Shown piece after piece: positions 1-9,022 of a stretch of 64,000 nt of DNA; positions within the stretch are counted from its first letter, which is position 1; each line of letters starts with the position of its first letter. The notes under the pieces were generated by a model. The model was not told the DNA's origin. It saw only the letters and a program-made list of their open reading frames with translations, and did no database searches. This stretch comes from Desulfobacteraceae bacterium (GTDB taxonomy: Bacteria; Desulfobacterota; Desulfobacteria; Desulfobacterales; RPRI01): assembly GCA_011391695.1 (NCBI GenBank), contig JAABQB010000009.1:1-64000 (forward strand), read 5' to 3'. The position numbers and the translations under genes are program-made.

Positions 1-895
1 GGTAAATAGAAGACATGTATCTTTGCATTATTTTCAGAGCAGAACTTTTCATTATACGCTTTGAAGGTATCTCATCATCAAAATTTATCGGTTTTTTATT
101 TGAAATATCTTCCTTTATCAAATAATTATCCATATATTCACTAACATCAATATGCTTTCCAAACCTGATATCAATATCGACCCCGGATACAAGCATAGTG
201 CCTTCAGTCATTATCTCTTCCATAAAACGATCAGGCATGTCGCCAACAAGATTTTCTGCCAGCCTGCTCAGACTGTTTTCATAGGCTCTGACCGGATAAT
301 AAGTTATGTTTACGGGAACAATGAATGTTTTTTTTGAAAGGACAGGTTCTATCGATTCTATCCTAAACAAACCGGCAATACGTCTTGCTTCGTCTGGCAT
401 TACCTCAACCATCTTCCTTAAGCGTTGCCTGTAAAATTCGGTTCTTAATGCAAGAGTGGCTGCGCCCGTGTGTGGCGGATGTTTTCCCCCGGCGTATGAA
501 ATCATGAACTTGCCTTTTTCAACAATCTTCTTGTCTTTTACCATCTGACCTTCGGGATAAATTATCCACGAAGCCTCACCTGTAAGAAGGCTTTTTACTA
601 TAAGGCGGTCACGGTGCGGATCTTTTGTAGAAACTACTCCGACCTTTTCAAGAAAATCGCCGAAAGCGCCTTTGAAAAGAGAATAGTCGGCGAGAGACCA
701 TACCGGGACGTTGTTTGTGAGATTATGAATATGGTACGGGAGCAACAATGTCTCGATTCGCGTAAAGTGATTTATCACGAAGATAATAGAGCCGTCGGGT
801 ATATTCTCTTTTTCATGAATAAATATCTTTGCTTTCGATATGTTGGAAAGGGTTTTTATTGCAAACCCAGCCAGTTTATAAGCAAACGGGTTCAT
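1..895 (-). CDS. PlsC-like 1-acylglycerol-3-phosphate acyltransferase family protein (partial)
   Basis: Open reading frame running off the left edge; 298 codons are visible and the C-terminus is missing. The protein has the two hallmark blocks of glycerolipid acyltransferases: an NHFTRIET block about 40 residues in, equivalent to NHxxxxD but with Glu in place of Asp, and a YPEGQ block equivalent to FPEGT. This family moves an acyl chain onto lysophosphatidate at the membrane, but the substrate here is not determined. The ATG at 895 has a good ribosome site (AGGAAGGG, six bases away). In-frame ATGs at 955 and 958 would add about 20 basic residues and have weak sites. It diverges from the NIL-ferredoxin operon. 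Confidence 0.8.
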   Translation of the reverse strand, partial: MNPFAYKLAGFAIKTLSNISKAKIFIHEKENIPDGSIIFVINHFTRIETLLLPYHIHNLTNNVPVWSLADYSLFKGAFGDFLEKVGVVSTKDPHRDRLIVKSLLTGEASWIIYPEGQMVKDKKIVEKGKFMISYAGGKHPPHTGAATLALRTEFYRQRLRKMVEVMPDEARRIAGLFRIESIEPVLSKKTFIVPVNITYYPVRAYENSLSRLAENLVGDMPDRFMEEIMTEGTMLVSGVDIDIRFGKHIDVSEYMDNYLIKEDISNKKPINFDDEIPSKRIMKSSALKIMQRYMSSIY

Positions 896-960
896 TGGTA
901 TCCCTTCCTGAAAGCCCCGTAACTTCAGAGCCCGGAGCTTCTTTTTTGAAACCATCATTA

Positions 961-990
961 TTGACATTTCATATGAATGCAGATTAATAT
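961..990 (+). promoter_or_regulatory. Putative sigma-70 promoter of the NIL-ferredoxin/mnmA/mtaB operon
   Basis: A perfect TTGACA box lies at 961-966. A TAATAT-like -10 box lies at 985-990, 18 bases downstream. It is about 40 bases upstream of the GTG start at 1032 and points toward the operon. It abuts the start region of the divergent acyltransferase gene. Confidence 0.5.
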
Positions 991-1031
991 CAATCGAAAA
1001 AAAAATAAAGAATTTTTCTGGAGGGTTAATC

Positions 1032-1460
1032 GTGTATTCAAAAATACTTATTCTTCGCTTTCCCCAATCCGAAGTCCAAAAACCAATAGTCTGCAATCTT
1101 GCCAGGAACTATGATCTGATTTTTAATATATTAAACGCAACCGTTCTTCCCCGTAAAGAGGGGGTTATGGTACTTGAGCTTTCAGGCTCACGAAAAAATT
1201 TCAGCGATGGCGTACAATATCTCAAAAACCAGGGAGTCGTTGTTCAAAATGCCTCTCAGGAAGTAAAACGGGATAATGACAAATGTACTCATTGCGGAGC
1301 CTGTACAGCCGTATGCCCGACAGGCGCACTCTCAATCAAACGACCTGAAATGATTGTTAATTTTGATCAGAGCCGATGCAGCATCTGCGAATTGTGCGTC
1401 CCAGCCTGCCCTCCCCGCGCAATGAAAATACGTCCGATAAACAATTCTTTTTTTGAATGA
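1032..1460 (+). CDS. NIL domain / 4Fe-4S dicluster ferredoxin
   Basis: 142-residue protein. Residues about 3-75 resemble the NIL domain, a small fold otherwise found at the end of methionine ABC transporter ATPases. Residues about 80-135 form a two-cluster ferredoxin with Cys85/88/91/95 and Cys116/119/122/126. Archaeal and bacterial NIL-ferredoxins have been linked genetically to sulfide assimilation into homocysteine. Here the gene overlaps mnmA by four bases (ATGA), so supplying electrons or sulfur for tRNA thiolation is a reasonable inference. The GTG start is chosen because GGAGGG lies just upstream and the promoter at 961 fits. Confidence 0.88.
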   Translation: MYSKILILRFPQSEVQKPIVCNLARNYDLIFNILNATVLPRKEGVMVLELSGSRKNFSDGVQYLKNQGVVVQNASQEVKRDNDKCTHCGACTAVCPTGALSIKRPEMIVNFDQSRCSICELCVPACPPRAMKIRPINNSFFE

Positions 1461-2557
1461 AGAAAAAAACTGCCATTGCAATAAGCGGCGGGGTTGACTC
1501 ACTCGTAGCCGCATACCTTTTAAAAGAAAAAGGACATGATGTATTCGGAATACATTTTATCACAGGCTATGAAAGCATGCCCGGTACTTCGGCAGTAACT
1601 AGTCCGGACTCTCATGAAAACTCTATTTCTGAAATTACCGGACATGCAATCGGAAAAATATCAAAAATTGCCCGGGAACTTGATATAAAGATAGAAGTAT
1701 TGGATTGCAGCAAGGACTTTAAGACAAAAGTAGTTGATTATTTTTCACAAACCTACCTGGCTGGAAAAACTCCAAATCCATGCCTTGTTTGCAATCCTTC
1801 GATCAAGTTTGGAACGGTTCTTGGCTATGCGCGGAAAATGGGGGCTTCATTGCTTGCAACAGGGCACTATGCCGCGAATATAATTGATAATAAAGGCATG
1901 TATCACCTGATTAAAGGTGTGGATACGGAAAAGGACCAGTCATATTTTCTTGCTTTTCTCAACCAGGAACAACTTTCGCGCGCAATATTTCCCCTTTCTG
2001 AATTAACAAAAAAAGAGGTAATAAAACTGGCAGAAAAAAAAGGACTTAATCCACTGATAAATAAAGAGAGTCAGGACATATGTTTTGTTAAGGACAAAAA
2101 TTATGTTGAATTCCTTAAGCGTGAAACAGCTTTCAAGTCCAGGTCGGGAGTTATCGTCAACAGAAATGGTGAAATACTCGGAAGCCACAGGGGTATTTAC
2201 AATTTTACAATCGGACAACGACGAGGCATTAACTGCCCTGCGGCGGAACCTTATTATATTCTTGGAATTGATGCTGGAAAAAACACCGTTGTTGCCGGAT
2301 CAAAAAAAGAGCTCCTTACCAGTAAGTGTCATTTGATAAACATTAACTGGGTGGCAGAGAAATATTTGTCTCCGGTTAAAGTTCACACCAGGATCAGGTA
2401 CCGGAGTCAGGAATTTTCATCTACACTGTTTCCGGGAGCTGATAATACCGGAACAATTAGATTTGATACCCCGCAGTCGGCTGTGACTCCCGGACAGGGT
2501 GCCGTTTTTTACCTTGAAAATGAAATCCTCGGAGGAGGGTTCATAGATAATGCCTAA
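1457..2557 (+). CDS. mnmA: tRNA-specific 2-thiouridylase MnmA
   Basis: 366 residues, normal family length. MnmA adenylates U34 of tRNA-Lys, -Glu and -Gln and replaces O2 by sulfur. The N-terminal PP-loop SGGVDS is at residues 10-15. The catalytic pair is present: Cys112 (with Cys109) in the NPCLVCNPSIKFG block and Cys209 in SQDICF. The C-terminal region carries the GQRRGI block typical of the central domain. The start overlaps the stop of the NIL-ferredoxin and the end overlaps mtaB by eight bases, so the three genes are probably translationally coupled. Confidence 0.97.
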   Translation: MKKKTAIAISGGVDSLVAAYLLKEKGHDVFGIHFITGYESMPGTSAVTSPDSHENSISEITGHAIGKISKIARELDIKIEVLDCSKDFKTKVVDYFSQTYLAGKTPNPCLVCNPSIKFGTVLGYARKMGASLLATGHYAANIIDNKGMYHLIKGVDTEKDQSYFLAFLNQEQLSRAIFPLSELTKKEVIKLAEKKGLNPLINKESQDICFVKDKNYVEFLKRETAFKSRSGVIVNRNGEILGSHRGIYNFTIGQRRGINCPAAEPYYILGIDAGKNTVVAGSKKELLTSKCHLININWVAEKYLSPVKVHTRIRYRSQEFSSTLFPGADNTGTIRFDTPQSAVTPGQGAVFYLENEILGGGFIDNA

Positions 2558-3872
2558 ATTTACCACGGCAACCCTTGGATGCAAAGTAAACCAGTGTGAA
2601 TCGGAATCAATTGCACAATGTCTTGCCTTATCAGGGTGGACACACGCCCGGAACGGCAATTGCGCTGATCTGTGTATTATCAACACGTGCACAGTTACTC
2701 ACAAAGCCTCCATGCAGTCAAGGCAGGCTATACGGCATGCCATGCGCTTGAACCCGGCCGCTCAAATCATAGTAACAGGTTGTTATGCTGAAACAGAACC
2801 GGATGAATTAAAAAAGATTAAAGGAATACATAGAATAATCGGGCAAAATGAAAAACATAGAATATTTGAAATAATAAAGAACGAGTTGAATTTTGAAACA
2901 CCCTGTTCATTTGTCTGTAAAGAAGGTATCTCCGAAAACGGATTCATGCCGGCTCCCGCTGTACATTCCGGAAGCAGGAGCAGGGCCTTTCTGAAGATAC
3001 AGGATGGCTGCGATGCCTTTTGTTCATATTGCATTGTGCCATACACGAGAGGCAGAAGCCGCAGCATGCCGGTTGAAACAGTAATTAAAAGCATAAAAAA
3101 TCTCGGGGAAGCCGGATACCTTGAAGTTGTTCTGTGCGGTATTCATCTCGGGCGATACGGCATTGATCTTACCCCTGGAACAAGCATTTCCTCAATTCTT
3201 GGCTTAATAAACGGTTTGAAAATCATAGAGCGGATACGTTTAAGCTCCATTGAACCTAATGAACTGTCTCCGGAGATCATTAAACTTGCAGAAGATTCAG
3301 ACAGCATCTGCCACCATTTCCATATACCCCTTCAGAGCGGAGATGATTATCTGTTAAGTAGAATGCGAAGGCCCTATACGCGCGAATTTTTTAAAACCAT
3401 TGTAAAAAATATTAATGAATCAATACCTGATGCCTCGATAGGCGCGGATATTCTTGTTGGTTTTCCCGGAGAAACGGATTCAGCTTTTGAAAACACTTAT
3501 TCACTTATAGAAGAATTGCCTGTAAGCTATCTGCATGTATTTCCCTTCTCGCCACGAAATAAAACTCCCGCAAACTCTTTTCCGGAAAGGATTCCGGCAG
3601 AAATTGTCAAAAAGCGATGTGCCAGAATGCGCAGGCTGGGCAATTTGAAAAAAAGTTTTTTTTATCAAAAAGCTGTTGGGAAAATGGTCAATGTGCTTGT
3701 TGAAGATAAACGAGATGCTTCAAATGAATTTTTAAAAGGAACATCTTCAAATTACCTTTCGGTTCTTTTACACGGTGAAGACGGAATTAAAAGCAAGATA
3801 GTCAAAGCAAGAATTGACAGAATAGCCGGAAATTTTGCAGTAGGAACAATCTGTTCGGATATTTACACATAA
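2550..3872 (+). CDS. mtaB: tRNA t6A37 methylthiotransferase MtaB
   Basis: 440-residue radical SAM methylthiotransferase. The N-terminal UPF0004 domain has the cluster-binding Cys11, Cys47 and Cys78. The radical SAM motif CDAFCSYC supplies Cys154/158/161. The C-terminal part fits a TRAM RNA-binding domain. The MPKFTTATLGCKVNQ start and TRGRSRS block are closer to MtaB (t6A to ms2t6A at A37) than to MiaB or RimO. An SD (GGAGGAGGG) lies inside the end of mnmA. It is the last gene of a compact sulfur-tRNA operon. Confidence 0.93.
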   Translation: MPKFTTATLGCKVNQCESESIAQCLALSGWTHARNGNCADLCIINTCTVTHKASMQSRQAIRHAMRLNPAAQIIVTGCYAETEPDELKKIKGIHRIIGQNEKHRIFEIIKNELNFETPCSFVCKEGISENGFMPAPAVHSGSRSRAFLKIQDGCDAFCSYCIVPYTRGRSRSMPVETVIKSIKNLGEAGYLEVVLCGIHLGRYGIDLTPGTSISSILGLINGLKIIERIRLSSIEPNELSPEIIKLAEDSDSICHHFHIPLQSGDDYLLSRMRRPYTREFFKTIVKNINESIPDASIGADILVGFPGETDSAFENTYSLIEELPVSYLHVFPFSPRNKTPANSFPERIPAEIVKKRCARMRRLGNLKKSFFYQKAVGKMVNVLVEDKRDASNEFLKGTSSNYLSVLLHGEDGIKSKIVKARIDRIAGNFAVGTICSDIYT

Positions 3873-3948
3873 TACTTCGTTATGTCTGCTCCGGACATGA
3901 GGATTGGTTGGGAGAAAAGTCAAGCATTCGCTTGCTTTTCCGGTCGCT

Positions 3949-3983
3949 GGAATCCTTGAATCCTGGGACCCTTGAATCCTCTT
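3949..3983. repeat. 35-bp dispersed repeat, copy 1 (CCTTGAATCC type)
   Basis: The intergenic stretch after mtaB holds a 35-base unit made of two CCTTGAATCC-like submotifs and ending CCTCTT. The same unit, equal length and with only a few differences, recurs at 62035-62069. A short stem (AAGCA/TGCTT, 3923-3938) precedes it. The rest of the 3873-4099 gap is AT-rich and shows no gene. Confidence 0.6.
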
Positions 3984-4099
3984 ATTAATTATTTTAGGTT
4001 GCACCATAAAGGGTTTTCATATATTGTTAAAATAAATATTTGCCTTCAAAGATCTAATGAGAACAAAGCGATATAAATCAATTGAAGGAGCTAATGTGT

Positions 4100-6499
4100 A
4101 TGAGCGGCATCGCTTCTAGCGGAATAAACATAAAAAATAAAATAAAGGAAGCCGAAACATATTATTCCATGGGAATGCTCAGTGATTCCCTGGATATATA
4201 TGAGCAGATACTTGCAAACAGCAATAATATGGCGGACCAAAATGAATTAGCCCAGATCGGGGAAAGGATCAGCCGGATTAAAAAAGACCTGTCATTGAAC
4301 AACATGACAAAACAGTCTGCAAATTTAACAAACGCGACATTGTCTTTGATACAGAAGACCATGTCGACCCGGGGAAGCATAAAAGATATAATAGATAATG
4401 CCGCTGCGCTTAAAGAGCTTGGACTAATCAGGGAGGCTGCCACCGAATATGAAAAACTCCTGAAAGCTGACTATTCGGAAGACGGATATACACCGGTTCG
4501 CATTGTTACCGAACTCCTTTCAAACCTCTTAAACATTGCTCCCCACGCAGATGTAATCACGAAAGCTGAAAACATTATAAATGAATATAAGCTTTCAAAC
4601 CGAGATGCCTCACAGATAAAATTATGGTTAGGATCTCATCTGGATAAAAAAGGGCATAAAGAGCTTGCGGTTTCATTGTACAAAAGCGCCCTGAATCTCG
4701 ATTCTGAAAATATTGAAATATCAAATCTGCTTAATTCCGTTGTTTCAAGTCTTTCTTACAATTCGAAGTTTGATTACCTTATCAATTCTTCTATTGTAAA
4801 CCCTGACCAGCTTCAACAAGCTCTTGCTAATTCAAGGAAAACGGGCAAGAGCGTTGAAATGGTGCTGATTGAAAGTTTTAAGATAAAGAAGCAGGATCTG
4901 GGCAAATCACTCTCAATGTTCTATGATTGTCCTTTCAAAGAGTTTGATCCCGACATGCCTACCCCGGTGGAACTTATCAGCAAATTAAAAAAATCATTTC
5001 TGCTTCACTATACATGGGTTCCTTTAAGCTGGGGGAAAAATTATCTGGAGATTCTTGTCGATGATCCCAGAGATCTCAGGAAAACCGACCACATCAAAGC
5101 ATTGATGGCAAATCAGAAATTGCATTTTTCAGTCGGGGTCAAAGAAGACATTGTTAAATATATAGAGCGTTTTTTTTCAGCTGATAAATTTTCAGAATCA
5201 CTTGAAAACAATCTTGATAATATTGACAGTTTCGTACCCGATGTTTCTTTCGAGGTCGAAGAAGATACAGAAATTGAAAAGGATATCGTAGACGAATCAT
5301 CAAGCCAGGTTGTTAAACTGGTTGATCAGATCCTTATAACAGCATTCAGGAAAAAAGTGTCCGACATACATATTGAGCCTTCCCCTGTAATTAAAAAGAC
5401 CTTAATACGATTCAGAATGGACGGTGTATGCCATGAATACCTTCAGGTCCCCAACACTATGGCTCCAGCAATTCTTTCCAGGCTGAAAATAATGGCCAAT
5501 CTTGACATAGCTGAAAGGCGGCTTCCGCAGGACGGCAAAATAAAAATTAAACGTAAAGGTGTGCCATCATTTGAACTGCGAATGTCAACCATGCCGACTG
5601 CAGGCGGATTCGAAGATACTGTATTAAGAATTCTTGCCAAAGCAGGCGCCATGAGACTTGATGAAATGGGACTGAATGATCGAAATTTAACAATCATGAA
5701 AGAAATCATATCTCAGCCTTATGGACTCATACTTGTTGTCGGTCCGACAGGTTCAGGCAAAACAACTTCTCTTCATTCAGCGCTCGGACATATAAATAAG
5801 CCCAATATAAAAATATGGACTGCAGAGGATCCGATCGAAATTACCCAGTCCGGATTGCGCCAGGTTGAGGTTAAGCCAAGAATCGGACTTGATTTTGCAA
5901 GAGTCATGCGAGGCTTCCTGCGTCTTGACCCGGATGTTATTATGATTGGTGAAATGCGTGACAAAGAAACAGCCTCTATAGGTGTCGAGGCTTCACTTAC
6001 CGGACATCTCGTTTTTTCGACGCTTCACACGAACAGTGCTCCTGAGACTGTGACAAGGCTTCTTGACATGGGTCTTAATCCACTCAATTTTTCCGATGCT
6101 TTCCTTGGAGTTCTTGCCCAGAGACTTACAAGAAGGTTATGCACAAACTGCAAAAAAACGTTCAATCCATCAAGGGAAGAATTCGAGGAAATTGTTTCTT
6201 TATATGGCATAGAACAATTCAAATCCACAGGAATCGTATATTCCTCTTCTCTTGTTCTCTATCGTTCCGCAGGATGCGAAGTTTGTTCAGGATCGGGATA
6301 TAAAGGCCGAATGGGAATACACGAACTCATGGAAGGCACTCCCGTTATGAAAGGATTAATTAAAAGAGCGGCAAATACGGAAGTACTTTTTGAACAGGCT
6401 TACAAAGATGGAATGAAAACCTTGAAGCAGGATGGAATTGCCAAGATTTTTGAAGGTCTGACAGACATAAACGAAGTTAAGAGAGTTTGTATAAATTAG
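4100..6499 (+). CDS. TPR-containing type IV pilus/type II secretion ATPase (PilB/GspE-like)
   Basis: About 799 residues, longer than usual PilB or GspE because of an extra N-terminal helical region (about 1-220) resembling TPR repeats. Residues about 230-360 look like the GspE N-terminal (MshEN-type) domain. The ATPase core follows: Walker A GPTGSGKTT near 550, Asp box AEDPIE near 574, Walker B region near 615, and His box STLHTNSAP. A CxxC...CxxC zinc site is near 681/684/726/729. Such ATPases drive assembly of pilus or pseudopilus subunits at the inner membrane. The ATG at 4100 is preferred because AAGGAG lies nine bases upstream; a TTG at 4082 overlaps that site. It is followed directly by chemosensory genes. 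Confidence 0.9.
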   Translation: MSGIASSGINIKNKIKEAETYYSMGMLSDSLDIYEQILANSNNMADQNELAQIGERISRIKKDLSLNNMTKQSANLTNATLSLIQKTMSTRGSIKDIIDNAAALKELGLIREAATEYEKLLKADYSEDGYTPVRIVTELLSNLLNIAPHADVITKAENIINEYKLSNRDASQIKLWLGSHLDKKGHKELAVSLYKSALNLDSENIEISNLLNSVVSSLSYNSKFDYLINSSIVNPDQLQQALANSRKTGKSVEMVLIESFKIKKQDLGKSLSMFYDCPFKEFDPDMPTPVELISKLKKSFLLHYTWVPLSWGKNYLEILVDDPRDLRKTDHIKALMANQKLHFSVGVKEDIVKYIERFFSADKFSESLENNLDNIDSFVPDVSFEVEEDTEIEKDIVDESSSQVVKLVDQILITAFRKKVSDIHIEPSPVIKKTLIRFRMDGVCHEYLQVPNTMAPAILSRLKIMANLDIAERRLPQDGKIKIKRKGVPSFELRMSTMPTAGGFEDTVLRILAKAGAMRLDEMGLNDRNLTIMKEIISQPYGLILVVGPTGSGKTTSLHSALGHINKPNIKIWTAEDPIEITQSGLRQVEVKPRIGLDFARVMRGFLRLDPDVIMIGEMRDKETASIGVEASLTGHLVFSTLHTNSAPETVTRLLDMGLNPLNFSDAFLGVLAQRLTRRLCTNCKKTFNPSREEFEEIVSLYGIEQFKSTGIVYSSSLVLYRSAGCEVCSGSGYKGRMGIHELMEGTPVMKGLIKRAANTEVLFEQAYKDGMKTLKQDGIAKIFEGLTDINEVKRVCIN

Positions 6500-6534
6500 C
6501 TTTATAAAAGCAAATCAATAACCAGGGTGAAGAG

Positions 6535-7338
6535 ATGCAAAAAAATGCTTTAGTAGTGGATAATGATTTTTTTTTCGTGGAGTTTTTAGGAGAACTGCTG
6601 GAAAAAAGAGGCTATAAAGTTATCAAGGCTTATGACGGAAAAGATGGGATTTCAAAAATTGAAACCGAGAATATCGATTTATTGTTTGCAGATATTGTCA
6701 TGCCAAAAATTGACGGTCCTGAACTAATAAAATTTGTCCGCATGAAATATAAAGAGAATTGTTTTCCCATTATCGCCGTATCCGGAATAATAATCGAGCA
6801 TCTCGGGAATCTGGACAAAATAGGTGCGGATTATTATATCGCAAAGGGCCCGATAGAAAAAATGGCAACAATGTTTAATGATTTTATGAACACGATCGAA
6901 AGTAATTCCGTCTTACCTGATCTTATCAGCAGCATAATTGAATCAGGCACCGTTTTCCCAAGACGTGAATCTGTTGATCTGATTGATTCGCTTCATTTCC
7001 AAAAATCGGTTATTAAATGCATAGGGATCGGGGTAATAATCCTTGACTCTGATACAAAAATTATGGAAGTAAATCCTTTAGTTATAAAATTATTAAACAG
7101 GTCTTACTCCGAACTCTTGAACCGCTCTATCATCTCAATTTTTCCGCATGAAAAACAAAAACTTATTAATGCATTAAAAGAGGTGATTCATAACAAGGAG
7201 CTTGATAATAAAGAATTGATTGCTACAGCAGATTCAAATAAAATCAGGGTAATTGTGTCGCAGTTGATTGTTGAAGATAATAATGTTGGATGGATACTGG
7301 CATTGGAGGATTACGGAAAATGGAAAGAACTAGTATAA
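6535..7338 (+). CDS. Response regulator: receiver domain plus PAS domain
   Basis: 267 residues. The N-terminal receiver domain (about 1-120) has acidic pocket Asp9/Asp11, phospho-acceptor Asp53 in LLFADIVMP, and the conserved Ser and Lys (AVSGI, YIAKGP). Residues about 150-260 look like a PAS domain. No DNA-binding or enzymatic output domain is visible, so it probably works through protein contacts. It lies 35 bases after the ATPase gene and overlaps the MCP gene. It may be the receiver of the CheA encoded at the end of this cluster; that pairing is inference. Confidence 0.87.
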   Translation: MQKNALVVDNDFFFVEFLGELLEKRGYKVIKAYDGKDGISKIETENIDLLFADIVMPKIDGPELIKFVRMKYKENCFPIIAVSGIIIEHLGNLDKIGADYYIAKGPIEKMATMFNDFMNTIESNSVLPDLISSIIESGTVFPRRESVDLIDSLHFQKSVIKCIGIGVIILDSDTKIMEVNPLVIKLLNRSYSELLNRSIISIFPHEKQKLINALKEVIHNKELDNKELIATADSNKIRVIVSQLIVEDNNVGWILALEDYGKWKELV

Positions 7339-8621
7339 AAAACAAGCTGATATTGTACTTCCTGCTTCTGTTGCTGGTTGTTCTGGTTGTTGCCGGAGTG
7401 ATAAATCATATAACAAAGGATTTTATCACTGCACAGGGGATTACAATGGCTCTGGCAATGGGAATTGGCACAATATTCGGAATTATTTTCTCAAGATCAA
7501 TTTTGAAACCGCTCAACAACCTGAACAATGCCGCAAGAGAAATAAGTAATGGAGATCTGTCGCGGGAAATCAATATAACATCACTTGATGAAATCAGGGA
7601 TCTCGAAGAAGTATTTTCTTTGATGGTCAACCAATTGAGGCTGCTCTTATATGACATGAAAAATGTTTCCCTGAAAATTCATGAGACTAATTCTATACTC
7701 GCAAGGCTTGCAAAGAAACTTCTCCAAAGCAGCAATGAAATTGATGTGACAGCAAAATCAATCGCGACAAGTTCTGCGGAACAGACACAGATTGTACAAA
7801 AGGTAACGCAAAAACTGGAAAGAGGCATTAAAGTAATGGATGAACTTGTAAAACAATCCTCCAATACAATTTCAAAGGTTGATGCGGCAATCCAAAAGAC
7901 TCAAAGGGGTGAAACCAATGCCCGTGAAACTCTTAACCATTTAGAGCTTGTGCTCAAACAGATGAGCGACTACGCCCAACAGGTATCACGTCTTCCAGAC
8001 AAGGTTGAAAAAATAAAAGTTATAACAAATGTAATGGAAACCATAGCACAAAAGACCGACCTTCTTTCTTTAAATGCTTCAATCGAAGCTACAAGGGCGG
8101 GCGAATCCGGAAAAGGCTTTGCCATAGTTGCAGATGAAATCCGGAATATGGCAGAAAACTCAAAACAATCATCCCAGACAATAGCGAAGCTGGTTGAAAA
8201 TATTCTTGAAGACAACAGCATGCTAAAAGAATATCTCACAAAAAATCAGATCGATATAAATGAAGGAAGAAAAATAATCAAAGGGATAGTCCAGACATTC
8301 AGCGAAACGCTGTTTGGTGTAAGAGAAATTTTTGAAGAAACAAAAGGCATGGGTGAGGTAACTGCCAGGCAGGCTGAAGAATTGAGAAGTTTCACAGAAA
8401 ATTTCAAGGAGCTCTCAGGTTTCGCCCACAAGAATTATGAATCTACGCAAAAAACGACCATTGCATCAAAGAATCAGAAAGTCGAGGTAATCAGGATTAC
8501 CAACGCCATAACATTGCTTGATAAACTTTCAAAAAAGATGATACAAACCCAGCAACAATTCAAGCTTCCCGAAATATCCAAACCTTCAGCCGATAAACTT
8601 CCGGAAGAAAACATAAAATGA
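7320..8621 (+). CDS. Methyl-accepting chemotaxis-like protein without a periplasmic sensor domain
   Basis: 433 residues. Two hydrophobic segments (about 10-27 and 39-57) are separated by only some ten residues, so there is no periplasmic ligand domain. A HAMP domain follows (about 58-110), then a long coiled-coil signalling domain with the conserved hairpin SLNASIEATRAGESGKGFAIVADEIRNMA. The ATG at 7320 has GGAGG ten bases upstream, inside the end of the previous gene; an in-frame ATG at 7290 is less likely. The stop overlaps the cheW start by four bases. The signal is probably sensed in the membrane or cytoplasm, or by a partner. Confidence 0.92.
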   Translation: MERTSIKNKLILYFLLLLLVVLVVAGVINHITKDFITAQGITMALAMGIGTIFGIIFSRSILKPLNNLNNAAREISNGDLSREINITSLDEIRDLEEVFSLMVNQLRLLLYDMKNVSLKIHETNSILARLAKKLLQSSNEIDVTAKSIATSSAEQTQIVQKVTQKLERGIKVMDELVKQSSNTISKVDAAIQKTQRGETNARETLNHLELVLKQMSDYAQQVSRLPDKVEKIKVITNVMETIAQKTDLLSLNASIEATRAGESGKGFAIVADEIRNMAENSKQSSQTIAKLVENILEDNSMLKEYLTKNQIDINEGRKIIKGIVQTFSETLFGVREIFEETKGMGEVTARQAEELRSFTENFKELSGFAHKNYESTQKTTIASKNQKVEVIRITNAITLLDKLSKKMIQTQQQFKLPEISKPSADKLPEENIK

Positions 8622-9022
8622 AATTTTTTGTTTTCAAAGTCAGTGATGAGTTCCTTGGAATAGAATCACAATTTATCCACAGAATAATCGATGATTCAAA
8701 AGCAACACCCGTATGCCTCACCCCGGACTGCTACGAAGGATTATTGTATTACAGGGGTGAGCTTTTTGATGTAATAAACCTTGCGCCCTTTTTCGGACAC
8801 CCTAAAAAAGAAGATGTGGAAAATACACGTATTATTATCCTTAAATGGGCAAATAAAAAAATGGCGATAATCCCGGATGATATTATCGGTATGATATGGA
8901 TGAAAGATGATTCTGAAGATCGAACGGTATTTCATTACGAAGGCCATGTTGCACGGCTTTTAAATCCTGATGATATCTGGAAGAAATTAACAGGGCTTTT
9001 CTATGGACCTAACAAAATATGA
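8618..9022 (+). CDS. cheW: CheW-like coupling protein
   Basis: 134 residues, one CheW/SH3-like domain (LYYRGELFDVINLAPFFG is the recognisable core). It should bridge the MCP at 7320 to the CheA-like kinase at 9003. It overlaps both neighbours (4 and 20 bases), which implies coupled synthesis. It is a little shorter than classical CheW and divergent in sequence. Confidence 0.85.
   Translation: MKFFVFKVSDEFLGIESQFIHRIIDDSKATPVCLTPDCYEGLLYYRGELFDVINLAPFFGHPKKEDVENTRIIILKWANKKMAIIPDDIIGMIWMKDDSEDRTVFHYEGHVARLLNPDDIWKKLTGLFYGPNKI

Noticed and set aside
152-922. Plus-strand open frames at 152-337 and 614-922
   Set aside because: They lie opposite the acyltransferase frame, which has clear family motifs; they have none.
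4082-4099. TTG start for the PilB/GspE-like ATPase at 4082
   Set aside because: The TTG codon adjoins and uses up the AAGGAG site that serves the ATG at 4100.
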